Source: Blautia sp. MSJ-9
GTDB taxonomy: Bacteria > Bacillota > Clostridia > Lachnospirales > Lachnospiraceae
Length of the DNA stretch: 64,000 nt
Reading direction: 5' to 3'
Assembly: GCF_018919065.1 (NCBI RefSeq)
Contig: NZ_JAHLQG010000020.1
Location: forward strand, 25,947-89,946
The notes beneath the pieces were generated by a model. The model searched no databases. It was given only the letters and a program-made list of their open reading frames with translations, and was not told the DNA's origin. A program made the position numbers and the translations under genes. Numbering within the stretch: the stretch's first letter is position 1; every line of letters starts with the position of its first letter. Positions 1 to 9,444 of the stretch are shown here, piece by piece.

Positions 1-3000
1 GCCTGCAGACTGAAAGATATCAATGAGATGTTTTATGATACAGGTATCGGTAAAGAAGGATATTCCATTATCGGACAGGGACAGATCGACAGGATCTTGA
101 GCGGCAAGCCGGAAGAGAGACGAGAACTCTTTGATGAGGCAGCAGGAATTGTTAAGTTCAAGAGAAGAAAGAATACGACCATCAAGAAGCTGGAAGAGGA
201 ACGCCAGAATCTGGTCCGTGTCACGGACATTCTTTCAGAATTGACCAGACAGCTGGAACCATTGGAGAAGCAGTCCGAGACAGCGAAGATTTATCTTGCA
301 AAAAGAGAGGCCCTGAAAGAACTGGATGTAAATATGTTTCTCATGGAGTTTGCCAACACAGCGCAGGCTCTGAAAGAACTGGAAGAGAAGCATCATATTG
401 CACAGAATCAGTTAGAGGAAACCCAGAAGTCCTACGATCAGACAAGGATTGAGTATGACCGTCTGGAAAAAGAGCTGGAAGACTTAAATACAAAGATGGA
501 TGCCCTGCGCATTTCCAGCCAGGAGCAGGCAATCCACAAACAGCAGTTAGAGGGTCGGATCAATGTATTAAATGAGCAGATCCTGGCAGGTGCACAGAAT
601 GAAGAGCATTACAAAGGACGACTCCAGACGATCGAGGCGGAGTTATCTGTAAGAGAATCTTCCAGAAAGAAATTAGAGGAAGAGCGTTCTGATATTTATG
701 CACAATTAAAAGCTGTACGTACAAAGCTTTCCGAAGAGGAAGAGAAGTTAAAGACAGCACAGGAAAATATTGAAGCCTGCACACAGGAAGTGGAAGATGG
801 CAAGAATGAGATCATTGAGATCCTCAACAGCCGTGCCAATGTTAAGGGAAAAGCCCAGCGATTCGATGCAATGATGGAGCAGGCGGACATCCGTAAGGCA
901 GAGATCAGCCAGCGTATTCTCAGATTAAAGAGTGAAGAGGAAGAACAGCAGACTATTCTTTCCAAAGCGCAGAAGCAGTACGATGAGATTACAGAGCAGA
1001 TTCAGTCTATCAACGATGAATGTGCTCAGTTGAATCAGAGTGCCTCACAGATCCAGAATAAATTAAAGGAGCAGAATGCTCAGTTAGAAGCAGGACAGAC
1101 TGCGTATCACAGAGAAGCGTCACGTCTGGAATCTCTCAGAAATATCACAGAGCGCTATGACGGATACGGAAACAGTATCCGAAGAGTCATGGAGCAGAAG
1201 GAACGTGTTCTGGGAATCCAGGGCGTTGTTGCGGATCTGATCCATGTAAATAAGGATTATGAGATTGCCATTGAGACAGCATTAGGCGGAAGCATCCAGA
1301 ACATTGTTACAGACAATGAGCAGACGGCCAAGACTTTGATCGAGTTTCTGAAGAAGAACAGATATGGTCGTGCGACTTTCCTGCCAATGAGCAGTATCAG
1401 TCCGCGTGGAGAATTTTCTCCGAGAGAGGCACTGAGAGAACCGGGAGTTGTAGGAATTGCCAGTGAACTGGTGACGACAGCACCACAGTATCAGCAGATT
1501 ACGAAGTTTCTTCTTGGCAGAGTGCTTGTAGTTGACAATATCGACCATGCGATCGCGATTGGAAGAAAATACAGACACAGTCTGAGAATGGTTACAACTG
1601 AGGGCGAATCTTTAAGCCCAGGCGGTTCCATGACCGGTGGTGCGTTTAAGAACAACAGTAATCTTCTGGGTCGCCGCCGTGAGATCGAGGAGCTGGAGAC
1701 AAAAGTCAACCAGTTAAAGAAGAATCTCCTTGAAATGCAGAAAGCAATTGAGGACAGCCGGAATCAGAGAAACATGATCCGTGATACTGTCGCAGAGTTT
1801 CAGGAGAAAGTGCAGCAGAAATATATTGAGCAGAACACTGCCCGGATGAATATTAAGCAGCAGGAAAAGAAGGCAGAAGAGATTCGTGGCGGATACGACC
1901 AGATCAATCGTGATCAGGCGGAGATCAAACGCCAGGTAATGGAAATCAGACAGGATTATGAGCGGATCACTCAGGAATTGGAGAATTCCAAACAGGATGA
2001 GAAAGAGCTGGAGAGTTTTATCGAGACGAAACAGTCCGAACTGGACGAGTGGAAAGCCGAAGAGAGCAGGATTTCCAAAGAGCTCGAAGAAATTCGTCTG
2101 CAGTCCTCATCTCTGGATCAGAAAGAGAAATTCGATCAGGAAAATCTAAGCCGACTGAAATCAGAGATGACAGCGTTTAAGACTGAGAAAGACGACATCT
2201 ATGAATCTCTTGCGCACAGCAGTGAAGAGATGGAGAAGAAACAACAGACCATCGCAGATCTGAAGAAAGAGGCAGAGGAATCTGTTGTCAGCGAACAGCA
2301 GGCAAAGGAAGAGCTGGAGAATCTGCAGAAAGAAAAAGAAAGCAGAAATTCTCAGCATAAGGAATTCTTTGAAAAGCGCGACCAGCTTTCCGGCCAGATC
2401 GGTCTTCTGGATAAAGAATGCTACCGTCTGCAGGGCCAGATGGAGAAGCTGGAAGAGAGCAGAGAAGAGCGTATCTCCTATATGTGGGAAGAGTACGAGA
2501 TTACTCCGAACAATGCTCTTTCTTATAGAAAAGAAGAATTGACAGACCTTTCCGAGATGAAGAAACAGGCAGCTCAGATCAAAGATGATATCCGCAGACT
2601 GGGTTCTGTCAATGTAAATGCCATCGAGGATTACAAGGAACTTCTGGAACGCCATACGTTCCTTTCCGGTCAGTATGAGGATCTGGTCACAGCAGAGAAG
2701 ACTCTGGAGCAGATCATTCAGGAACTGGACGAGGGAATGCGCAAGCAGTTTTCCGAGAAGTTCGGTGAGATCCAGAAGGAATTTGACAAGGCATTCAAAG
2801 AACTCTTCGGAGGGGGAAAAGGAACACTGGAGCTGGATGAGGAGGCGGATATTCTGGAAGCGGGAATTAAGATCATTTCCCAGCCGCCGGGAAAGAAACT
2901 GCAGAACATGATGCAGCTCTCTGGTGGAGAGAAAGCGCTGACTGCGATCGCACTTCTATTCGCGATCCAGAACCTGAAGCCGTCACCGTTCTGTCTGCTT

Positions 3001-3210
3001 GATGAGATCGAGGCAGCGTTAGATGACTCCAATGTTGGACGTTTTGCCGGATATTTACAGAAGTTGACGAAAAACACACAATTTATTATAATAACTCATA
3101 GACGTGGAACTATGAACGCCGCAGACCGGCTTTATGGTATTACCATGCAGGAAAAAGGGGTATCTACACTGGTTTCTGTTGATTTAGTAGAGAACCAGCT
3201 TACCCAGTAA
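1..3210 (+). CDS. smc: Chromosome segregation protein SMC, 3' part (5' end outside window)
   Basis: The frame is open from base 1 and the first Met at base 28 is internal, so the true start lies upstream; about 1,070 C-terminal residues are present and the N-terminal Walker A part is missing. Visible are the QGQIDRILSGKPEERR segment next to the N-terminal head, long Glu/Lys/Gln-rich coiled coils, a hinge (around LGGSIQNIVTDNEQTA), and the C-terminal head with the LSGGEKALTAIALLFA signature and Walker B CLLDEIEAALDD. SMC forms the condensin-like complex with ScpA and ScpB that organises and segregates the nucleoid. It is 15 bp upstream of ftsY, the usual Firmicutes pairing. Very sure. Confidence 0.97.
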   Translation, partial: ACRLKDINEMFYDTGIGKEGYSIIGQGQIDRILSGKPEERRELFDEAAGIVKFKRRKNTTIKKLEEERQNLVRVTDILSELTRQLEPLEKQSETAKIYLAKREALKELDVNMFLMEFANTAQALKELEEKHHIAQNQLEETQKSYDQTRIEYDRLEKELEDLNTKMDALRISSQEQAIHKQQLEGRINVLNEQILAGAQNEEHYKGRLQTIEAELSVRESSRKKLEEERSDIYAQLKAVRTKLSEEEEKLKTAQENIEACTQEVEDGKNEIIEILNSRANVKGKAQRFDAMMEQADIRKAEISQRILRLKSEEEEQQTILSKAQKQYDEITEQIQSINDECAQLNQSASQIQNKLKEQNAQLEAGQTAYHREASRLESLRNITERYDGYGNSIRRVMEQKERVLGIQGVVADLIHVNKDYEIAIETALGGSIQNIVTDNEQTAKTLIEFLKKNRYGRATFLPMSSISPRGEFSPREALREPGVVGIASELVTTAPQYQQITKFLLGRVLVVDNIDHAIAIGRKYRHSLRMVTTEGESLSPGGSMTGGAFKNNSNLLGRRREIEELETKVNQLKKNLLEMQKAIEDSRNQRNMIRDTVAEFQEKVQQKYIEQNTARMNIKQQEKKAEEIRGGYDQINRDQAEIKRQVMEIRQDYERITQELENSKQDEKELESFIETKQSELDEWKAEESRISKELEEIRLQSSSLDQKEKFDQENLSRLKSEMTAFKTEKDDIYESLAHSSEEMEKKQQTIADLKKEAEESVVSEQQAKEELENLQKEKESRNSQHKEFFEKRDQLSGQIGLLDKECYRLQGQMEKLEESREERISYMWEEYEITPNNALSYRKEELTDLSEMKKQAAQIKDDIRRLGSVNVNAIEDYKELLERHTFLSGQYEDLVTAEKTLEQIIQELDEGMRKQFSEKFGEIQKEFDKAFKELFGGGKGTLELDEEADILEAGIKIISQPPGKKLQNMMQLSGGEKALTAIALLFAIQNLKPSPFCLLDEIEAALDDSNVGRFAGYLQKLTKNTQFIIITHRRGTMNAADRLYGITMQEKGVSTLVSVDLVENQLTQ

Positions 3211-3225
3211 CAGGAGGAGTGTCAC

Positions 3226-4176
3226 ATGGCAGAAGAAAAGAAAGGCTTTTTTAAGCGATTAGTCAGTGGACTGACAAAGACCAGAGATAATATCGTAGCC
3301 GGATTTGACAGTATTTTTAGTGGATTTTCCAGCATTGATGAAGACTTTTATGAAGAGCTGGAAGAGATTCTGATCATGGGTGATATCGGGATCAATGCAA
3401 CCACTTCTATTATTGAGAATTTAAAGAAAGAGGTTTCCGAGCGTCATATCAAGGAGCCGATGGAATGTAAACAGCTTCTGATCGATGAGATCAAGGATCA
3501 GATGCGCGTGGACAGCACAGAGTACGAATTTGAGAACCGTAAATCCGTAGTTCTTGTGATCGGTGTCAATGGTGTTGGAAAGACTACTTCCGTAGGAAAG
3601 CTTGCAGGCAAGTTAAAGGATCAGGGCAAGAAGGTAGTCCTTGCAGCAGCAGATACTTTTCGTGCGGCAGCCGGCGAGCAGCTGACTGAGTGGGCACACC
3701 GTGCAGGTGTTGAGATCATCGGCGGACAGGCAGGAGCTGATCCTGCGTCAGTTATTTATGATGCAGTGGCAGCAGCCAAAGCAAGAAATGCAGACGTGCT
3801 TCTCTGCGATACAGCAGGACGTCTTCATAATAAAAAGAACCTTATGGAAGAACTTCGCAAGATCTACAGGATCCTGGAGAGAGAGTATCCGGATGCATAT
3901 CTGGAGACACTGGTTGTTCTGGATGGAACTACCGGACAGAATGCTCTCGCACAGGCGAGACAGTTTGCGGAGGTTGCAAATGTCAACGGTATCATTCTTA
4001 CCAAATTAGACGGAACTGCTAAAGGCGGTATCGCAGTTGCGATCCAGTCTGAGCTGGATATACCGGTGAAGTACATTGGCGTAGGAGAGAGTATTGACGA
4101 TCTTCAAAAATTCGATGCAGATGCTTTTGTAAATGCGTTGTTTGATGTGGACCATAAAGAAAACCCGGACGCTTAA
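3226..4176 (+). CDS. ftsY: Signal recognition particle receptor FtsY
   Basis: 316-aa SRP GTPase that docks the ribosome-SRP complex at the membrane so that membrane proteins enter SecYEG. The helical N domain is followed by the G domain with GVNGVGKTT (P-loop), DTFRAAA, DTAGR and TKLDGTAKGG motifs. The acidic A domain is short, as in Clostridia. The start follows a strong AGGAGG. It probably shares a transcript with smc, and its partner ffh is encoded 1.9 kb downstream. Confidence 0.97.
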   Translation: MAEEKKGFFKRLVSGLTKTRDNIVAGFDSIFSGFSSIDEDFYEELEEILIMGDIGINATTSIIENLKKEVSERHIKEPMECKQLLIDEIKDQMRVDSTEYEFENRKSVVLVIGVNGVGKTTSVGKLAGKLKDQGKKVVLAAADTFRAAAGEQLTEWAHRAGVEIIGGQAGADPASVIYDAVAAAKARNADVLLCDTAGRLHNKKNLMEELRKIYRILEREYPDAYLETLVVLDGTTGQNALAQARQFAEVANVNGIILTKLDGTAKGGIAVAIQSELDIPVKYIGVGESIDDLQKFDADAFVNALFDVDHKENPDA

Positions 4177-4197
4177 ATTCTGTGCATCGCGAAGCGT

Positions 4198-4224
4198 GTT
4201 ACTGCGAACGGAGTGAACAGTAAC
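4198..4224. repeat. Inverted repeat after ftsY
   Basis: GTTACTG (4198-4204) and CAGTAAC (4218-4224) form a 7-bp stem in the ftsY-ilvA gap. No T tract follows, so it is a weak terminator candidate at best. A related stem, TTACTGTT/AACAGTAA, lies before rpsP (7503-7527), and both are preceded by a GCGAAGCG motif, which suggests a small dispersed intergenic repeat. Confidence 0.4.
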
Positions 4225-4298
4225 ATTTTCAGAATGCCGGATTCTGGAAAATAGACAGTAATTACTTAACATTATAACTGAAAAAATGGAGGAACAAC

Positions 4299-5510
4299 AT
4301 GCTTACATTAGAGAGTTTTGAACAGGCATCAGAGATCGTAAAACAGGTCACACAGGAAACAAAGCTGATCAAGAGCAGCTATTTCAGTGATCTTACAGGA
4401 AACAAGGTTTATTTAAAACCGGAAAATATGCAGCGTACAGGTGCATACAAGGTTCGTGGAGCTTACTATAAGATCAGCACTCTTTCAGATGAGGAGAGAA
4501 ACAAAGGTCTGATCACAGCATCCGCAGGAAACCATGCACAGGGTGTTGCTTATGCGGCACATAAATACGGTGTGAAGGCAGTGATCGTTATGCCGACTAC
4601 TACTCCACTGATCAAGGTTGAGAGAACTAAGAGCTATGGTGCAGAGGTTATTCTGCACGGGGATGTATATGATGAGGCATGTGCACATGCACTGGAGCTG
4701 GCAGAGAAAGAGGGTTATACCTTTATCCATCCATTCGATGATCCGGCAGTTGCTACAGGACAGGGTACTATCGCAATGGAGATCGTTCAGGAGCTTCCGC
4801 TTGTTGATTATATTCTGGTTCCGATCGGTGGAGGCGGACTTGCTACAGGTGTTTCCACACTTGCGAAACTGCTGAATCCACATATCAAAGTAATCGGTGT
4901 GGAACCGGCAGGGGCAGCTTGTATGAAAGCTTCTCTGAAGAAAGGTGAGGTTGTGACTCTTCCTCATGTAAATACAATCGCAGACGGTACTGCTGTACAG
5001 ACACCTGGTAAAAAAATCTTCCCATATATCCAGAAGAATCTGGATGATATCATCACAATCGAGGATGATGAGCTGATTGTTGCTTTCCTTGATATGGTTG
5101 AGAACCACAAGATGATCGTAGAGAACTCTGGTCTTCTGACAGTGGCAGCGCTTCGTCATCTGGATGTGAAGGGTAAGAAGATTGTTTCTATCTTAAGTGG
5201 TGGAAATATGGATGTGATCACGATGTCTTCTGTTGTTCAGCACGGCCTGATCCAGAGAGACAGAATCTTTACAGTATCCGTACTCATTCCGGACAAGCCG
5301 GGTGAACTGGTGCGTGTGGCAAGCGTGATTGCTAAGGCGCAGGGTAATGTTATTAAACTGGATCATAACCAGTTTGTAAGCACAAACAGAAATGCGGCAG
5401 TGGAACTTAAGATCACACTGGAGGCGTTTGGTACAGATCACAAAAACGAGATCGTCAAGGCCCTCGAAGACGCAGGATGCAGACCGAAGGTTATTCGTCC
5501 TAGTCTGTAA
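4299..5510 (+). CDS. ilvA: Threonine ammonia-lyase (biosynthetic, with ACT domain)
   Basis: 403-aa PLP enzyme that deaminates threonine to 2-oxobutanoate, the first step toward isoleucine (or propionate). The PLP lysine lies in GAYKVRGAY, the phosphate-binding loop is PIGGGGLATG, and TASAGNHAQGVA is the conserved asparagine loop. Residues from about 325 form an ACT domain (TVSVLIPDKPGELVRVASVIAKAQGN), which points to amino-acid feedback. Length fits the short one-ACT class (about 400 aa). GGAGG lies 9 nt before ATG. No riboswitch or T-box is evident in the 122-bp leader. A catabolic tdcB-type role cannot be excluded. Confidence 0.92.
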   Translation: MLTLESFEQASEIVKQVTQETKLIKSSYFSDLTGNKVYLKPENMQRTGAYKVRGAYYKISTLSDEERNKGLITASAGNHAQGVAYAAHKYGVKAVIVMPTTTPLIKVERTKSYGAEVILHGDVYDEACAHALELAEKEGYTFIHPFDDPAVATGQGTIAMEIVQELPLVDYILVPIGGGGLATGVSTLAKLLNPHIKVIGVEPAGAACMKASLKKGEVVTLPHVNTIADGTAVQTPGKKIFPYIQKNLDDIITIEDDELIVAFLDMVENHKMIVENSGLLTVAALRHLDVKGKKIVSILSGGNMDVITMSSVVQHGLIQRDRIFTVSVLIPDKPGELVRVASVIAKAQGNVIKLDHNQFVSTNRNAAVELKITLEAFGTDHKNEIVKALEDAGCRPKVIRPSL

Positions 5511-5641
5511 TTGTGTTGGAGTAATATCCACCGTATAGGCGAATAGTGGATTTTAAAAATTCAGTGTTGGCGATTGCGATAGCGATTAAAAATTAGAATA
5601 AAGTATTACTTATTATGTAAGTAATATAGATGAAAAATGGG

Positions 5642-5681
5642 AAGCCCTGGTGTTCAGTGTCTGGATGCCGGGGCTTTTTGT
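5642..5681 (+). terminator. Rho-independent terminator after ilvA
   Basis: AAGCCCTGG (5642-5650) pairs with CCGGGGCTT (5668-5676), one G-T wobble, followed by a T run. It closes the ilvA unit. The 270-bp gap 5511-5779 otherwise holds a weak ATCCAC/GTGGAT stem and the ylxM promoter. Confidence 0.85.
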
Positions 5682-5733
5682 AATTTGTATTAAAGTTCCA
5701 AAATGGAAAATTTACTTTGTCAAGAGAAAATGC

Positions 5734-5762
5734 TTGACACCGAATCTGAAATAGGTTAAGAT
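5734..5762 (+). promoter_or_regulatory. Sigma-70-type promoter for ylxM-ffh
   Basis: TTGACA (5734-5739), a 17-nt spacer and TAAGAT (5757-5762), 18 bp before the ylxM start. It lies between the ilvA terminator and the SRP operon, so it probably drives ylxM-ffh and perhaps rpsP onward. Confidence 0.7.
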
Positions 5763-5779
5763 AGTCAAGGTGATTACAG

Positions 5780-6103
5780 ATGGAGAAGTTTGTAGAGCAA
5801 GGTTATTTATATGATTTTTATGGAGAACTTCTGACAGAGAGGCAGCAGCAGGTTTATGAGAGCGTGGTGTTGGAGGATTACTCGCTGAGTGAAGTCGCAG
5901 AGGATCTGGGCATCAGCAGACAGGGTGTGCATGATATGATCAAGAGATGCAACAAGACCCTTGAAGAGTATGAACAGAAGCTCCATCTTGTAGAGAAATT
6001 CCTGAATATACGGGCGCAGGTGAAGCAGATCCGTGTACTTGCCCGGGAATATCATTCCGATGAAATTGCAAATATTTCCAATGAGATTTTAGAGGAGTTA
6101 TAA
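5780..6103 (+). CDS. ylxM: SRP-operon DNA-binding protein YlxM
   Basis: 107-aa UPF0122 protein with a sigma-70 region 4-like helix-turn-helix ([19 protein letters not shown] followed by [18 protein letters not shown]). YlxM lies beside ffh in Firmicutes; in streptococci it modulates SRP GTPase activity through the SRP RNA. The stop is 3 bp before ffh, so the two are translationally close. Well recognised by motif and position. Confidence 0.93.
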   Translation: MEKFVEQGYLYDFYGELLTERQQQVYESVVLEDYSLSEVAEDLGISRQGVHDMIKRCNKTLEEYEQKLHLVEKFLNIRAQVKQIRVLAREYHSDEIANISNEILEEL

Positions 6104-6106
6104 CAT

Positions 6107-7462
6107 ATGGCATTTGAAAGCTTGACAGATAAACTGCAGAATGTATTTAAGAAGTTGCGAAGCAAGGGCCGCCTGACAGAGGAGGACGTTAAGCTTGCCC
6201 TTAAGGAAGTAAAGATGGCTCTGTTAGAGGCAGACGTAAACTTTAAGGTTGTGAAGCAGTTTACTAAATCTGTACAGGAGCAGGCAATCGGACAGGACGT
6301 TATGAGCGGTCTGAATCCGGGTCAGATGGTGATCAAGATTGTTAATGATGAACTTGTGAAATTAATGGGAAGTGAGACAACAGATCTGCCTCTTCGCCCG
6401 GGAAATGAGATCACAGTGTTCATGATGGCAGGTCTGCAGGGTGCAGGTAAGACCACCACAGTTGCGAAGCTTGCAGGTAAGCTGAAATCCAAAGGTAAGA
6501 AACCTCTTTTAGTAGCCTGCGATGTTTACCGTCCGGCGGCTATCACACAGCTGCAGGTCAACGGCGAGAAACAGGGCGTGGAAGTATTTTCCATGGGAGA
6601 TAAGCAGAAGCCTGTGGATATTGCGAAAGCAGCCATAGAGCATGCGAAGGCAAATCAGCAAAATGTCGTACTTATCGATACAGCCGGTCGTCTTCATGTT
6701 GATGAAGATATGATGCAGGAACTTGCAGATATCAAGGCGAACATTCAGGTAGATGCAACCATCCTCATCGTAGATGCAATGACCGGACAGGATGCGGTAA
6801 ATGTAGCAAGTACATTTGCTGATAAAGTAGGAATCGACGGTGTTATCCTTACCAAGATGGACGGTGATACCCGAGGCGGTGCAGCCCTTTCCATCAAGGC
6901 AGTAACCGGTAAGCCTATTTTATATGTAGGTATGGGCGAGAAGCTCTCTGATCTGGAGCAGTTCTATCCGGAACGTATGGCTTCCAGAATCCTTGGTATG
7001 GGTGACGTCATGAGTCTGATCGAGAAAGCGGAAGCTTCTATCGATAAAGAACAGGCACAGGATATGCAGAAGAAGTTAAAGAAAATGGACTTTGACTTCA
7101 ACGATTACCTTACCAGTATGGAACAGATGAACAAGATGGGCGGTATCGGCAGTATCCTGAATATGCTTCCCGGTATGGGCGGTAAGATGAAGGATATTGA
7201 GGGAATGATCGATGAGAAAGCCATGGACAGAACCAAGTCAATTATCCTTTCCATGACACCTCAGGAGAGAAGCAATCCGTCAATCCTGAACATTTCCAGA
7301 AAGAACCGTATTGCCAGAGGCGCAGGAGTAGATATCTCCGAAGTAAACCGTCTGGTGAAGCAGTTTGAGCAGAGCAAGAAGATGATGAAGCAGATGCCTG
7401 GTCTTATGGGCGGCAAAGCCGGTAAGCGCGGCGGTGGATTTAAACTTCCGTTCGGACTGTAA
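6107..7462 (+). CDS. ffh: Signal recognition particle protein Ffh
   Basis: 451-aa SRP54 GTPase that binds signal sequences and 4.5S/scRNA. The N domain is followed by the G domain (GLQGAGKTTT, DVYRPAA, DTAGR, TKMDGDTRGG) and a methionine-rich M domain from about residue 300 (MEQMNKMGGIGSILNMLPGMG), ending in a GxxGKRGGG tail. Full length, with ylxM directly upstream. Confidence 0.98.
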   Translation: MAFESLTDKLQNVFKKLRSKGRLTEEDVKLALKEVKMALLEADVNFKVVKQFTKSVQEQAIGQDVMSGLNPGQMVIKIVNDELVKLMGSETTDLPLRPGNEITVFMMAGLQGAGKTTTVAKLAGKLKSKGKKPLLVACDVYRPAAITQLQVNGEKQGVEVFSMGDKQKPVDIAKAAIEHAKANQQNVVLIDTAGRLHVDEDMMQELADIKANIQVDATILIVDAMTGQDAVNVASTFADKVGIDGVILTKMDGDTRGGAALSIKAVTGKPILYVGMGEKLSDLEQFYPERMASRILGMGDVMSLIEKAEASIDKEQAQDMQKKLKKMDFDFNDYLTSMEQMNKMGGIGSILNMLPGMGGKMKDIEGMIDEKAMDRTKSIILSMTPQERSNPSILNISRKNRIARGAGVDISEVNRLVKQFEQSKKMMKQMPGLMGGKAGKRGGGFKLPFGL

Positions 7463-7502
7463 TTGAGAAGTTAGCGAAGCGGATAACGCTTTGACATAAA
7501 AG

Positions 7503-7527
7503 TTACTGTTTCATAGCTGAACAGTAA
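7503..7527. repeat. Inverted repeat before rpsP
   Basis: TTACTGTT (7503-7510) pairs with AACAGTAA (7520-7527), an 8-bp stem with a 9-nt loop, not followed by a clean T run. It resembles the stem after ftsY. It may be a leader structure for the ribosomal protein transcript. Confidence 0.4.
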
Positions 7528-7575
7528 TATAACATAAGAAAACAATATATTTTATTTAATGGAGGAAAAGAAACA

Positions 7576-7821
7576 ATGGCAGTTAAAATCAGATTAAGAA
7601 GAATGGGACAGAAGAAAGCACCTTTTTATAGAATCGTAGTTGCAGATTCCCGTTGCAAACGTGATGGAAGATGTATCGAAGAAATCGGAACATACGATCC
7701 AAACCTTGAGCCAAGCGCTGTAACAGTTGATGAAGAAGCAGCTAAAAAATGGCTTGCAGCAGGAGCTCAGCCTACAGACGTTGTAGCAAAAATCCTCAAA
7801 GATGCCGGAATCGAAAAATAA
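7576..7821 (+). CDS. rpsP: 30S ribosomal protein S16
   Basis: 81-aa S16 with the characteristic N-terminus [26 protein letters not shown] and IGTYDP. GGAGG lies 9 nt before ATG. It is the first gene of the conserved rpsP-khpA-rimM-trmD block and is needed for 30S assembly. Confidence 0.98.
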   Translation: MAVKIRLRRMGQKKAPFYRIVVADSRCKRDGRCIEEIGTYDPNLEPSAVTVDEEAAKKWLAAGAQPTDVVAKILKDAGIEK

Positions 7822-7884
7822 TTCAGATTTACCATGTAAGGTATTTCTGCAGCGTCCACAGGGGACGGGTCAGGGAGGTATGTA

Positions 7885-8115
7885 ATGAAAGAATTAGTGG
7901 AAGTAATTGCAAAATCTCTTGTTGAAAATCCGGATGAAGTAGTTGTTACTGAGACAGAAAAGGAAGACGCGATCATTGTTGAACTGAAAGTCGGACCTGC
8001 TGATATGGGCAAGGTTATTGGACGTCAGGGAAGAATTGCGAAAGCGATCCGAACTGTAGTAAAAGCGGCTTCTTCAAAAAGCAGCAAAAAAGTGATTGTA
8101 GATATTCTGCAATGA
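7885..8115 (+). CDS. khpA: KH-domain RNA-binding protein KhpA (YlqC)
   Basis: 76-aa single KH domain with the GKVIGRQGRIAKAIRTVVKAA loop and an IVDIL C-terminus. KhpA pairs with KhpB/EloR/Jag in Firmicutes and binds many RNAs, affecting cell elongation and division. It sits between rpsP and rimM as usual, after a GGGAGG site. Confidence 0.95.
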   Translation: MKELVEVIAKSLVENPDEVVVTETEKEDAIIVELKVGPADMGKVIGRQGRIAKAIRTVVKAASSKSSKKVIVDILQ

Positions 8116-8181
8116 AAATAAGGGTCAGGAGCTGTGGAACAATTCCCATGGCTCCTGATTTGGGTTTATAGGAGTCAGCAG

Positions 8182-8685
8182 ATGGAAGATTTATTAAAAG
8201 TTGGTGTGATCACTACGACACACGGAATACGCGGGGAAGTAAAAGTATATCCTACCACAGATGCAGACAGATTTCTGGATCTGGATTATGTTCTGCTTGA
8301 CACAGGCAGAGAGAAAAGAAAGCTTGAAATTGAGAATGTTAAGTATTTCAAGAACCTTGTAATTCTGAAATTCAAGGGGATTGATAATATTAATGATATA
8401 GAGATGTATAAGAAAAGAGAACTCTGGGTTCCGCGAGAAGAAGCGCAGGAGCTGGAAGAAGATGAATATTACATCGCAGACCTGATCGGAATGGACGTAG
8501 TTCTCGAAGACGGAAGCAAATTTGGAACTCTGAAAGATGTAATGGAAACAGGTGCCAATGATGTCTATGTAGTAGAGGATACCAAAGGCGAAGAAATCCT
8601 TCTTCCTGCGATCAAGGAGTGCATTCTTGACGTAGATGTGGAGAAGAATGTAATGACCATTCATCTGATGAAAGGATTAATATAA
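8182..8685 (+). CDS. rimM: Ribosome maturation factor RimM
   Basis: 167-aa 16S rRNA processing factor that acts with S19 in 30S head maturation. The N-terminal barrel has LLKVGVITTTHGIRGEVKVYP; the C-terminal PRC barrel has DLIGMDVVLEDG and GANDVYVV...EILLPAIKECI. The start at 8182 (MEDLLKVG) follows TAGGAGTCAGCAG; an upstream in-frame Met at 8134 would add 16 non-homologous residues. trmD follows directly. Confidence 0.96.
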   Translation: MEDLLKVGVITTTHGIRGEVKVYPTTDADRFLDLDYVLLDTGREKRKLEIENVKYFKNLVILKFKGIDNINDIEMYKKRELWVPREEAQELEEDEYYIADLIGMDVVLEDGSKFGTLKDVMETGANDVYVVEDTKGEEILLPAIKECILDVDVEKNVMTIHLMKGLI

Positions 8686-9444
8686 ATGAATTTTCATGTT
8701 TTAACCCTGTTTCCGGAGATGATCGAAAATGGTATGAACACCAGCATTACCGGACGTGCCATCGCAAAAGGTCTCCTCACATTGGAGGCAGTGAACATCC
8801 GTGATTATGCGTTCAATAAACACCAGAAAGTGGATGATTACACTTATGGCGGCGGCGCCGGAATGCTGATGCAGGCAGAACCGGTTTATCTTGCCTATGA
8901 GGCGATCGCAGAGCGTACAGCAAAGAAGCCGAGAGTTGTTTACCTGACTCCTCAGGGACAGGTATTTAACCAGGCTATGGCCCGTGAGATGGCGCTGGAA
9001 GAGGACCTGGTGTTCCTTTGCGGACACTATGAGGGAATTGATGAACGTGTTCTGGAGGAAATCGTCACAGATTACGTGTCTATTGGAGATTACGTACTTA
9101 CAGGCGGTGAGCTTCCAGCTATGGTTATGATGGATTCCATTTCCAGAATGGTCCCGGGAGTGCTGAATAATCAGGAATCCGGAGAGACCGAATCCTTTGC
9201 GGGAAATCTTCTGGAGTATCCGCAGTACAGCCGTCCGGAAGAATGGCATGGCAAAAAAGTGCCGGAGGTTCTCATGTCCGGTCATCATGCAAATATAGAG
9301 AAATGGCGCAGAGAGCAGTCAATTTACCGTACGGCAAAAAGACGACCGGATCTTCTTAAGAAAGCAGATCTGACCAACAAAGAGTGGAACTACGTGCGCC
9401 AGTTAAGGAAACAGTGGAAGGAAGAAGAGGAGCAGACAAAATGA
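8686..9444 (+). CDS. trmD: tRNA (guanine37-N1)-methyltransferase TrmD
   Basis: 252-aa SPOUT-class enzyme that makes m1G37 with SAM to prevent +1 frameshifting. [40 protein letters not shown] and [11 protein letters not shown] are the classic motifs. It begins immediately after the rimM stop and its stop overlaps the queA ATG (ATGA), indicating coupled translation. Confidence 0.97.
   Translation: MNFHVLTLFPEMIENGMNTSITGRAIAKGLLTLEAVNIRDYAFNKHQKVDDYTYGGGAGMLMQAEPVYLAYEAIAERTAKKPRVVYLTPQGQVFNQAMAREMALEEDLVFLCGHYEGIDERVLEEIVTDYVSIGDYVLTGGELPAMVMMDSISRMVPGVLNNQESGETESFAGNLLEYPQYSRPEEWHGKKVPEVLMSGHHANIEKWRREQSIYRTAKRRPDLLKKADLTNKEWNYVRQLRKQWKEEEEQTK

Noticed and set aside
2161..2655. 164-codon minus-strand frame inside smc
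   Set aside because: Antisense shadow of coiled-coil coding sequence, no ribosome binding site, no recognisable domain.
4177..4298. T-box or other riboswitch before ilvA
   Set aside because: The 122-bp leader has no T-box sequence, specifier loop or terminator/antiterminator pair that I can see.
4485..5159. 224-codon minus-strand frame inside ilvA
   Set aside because: Lies wholly opposite a well-recognised enzyme; composition is that of an antisense frame.
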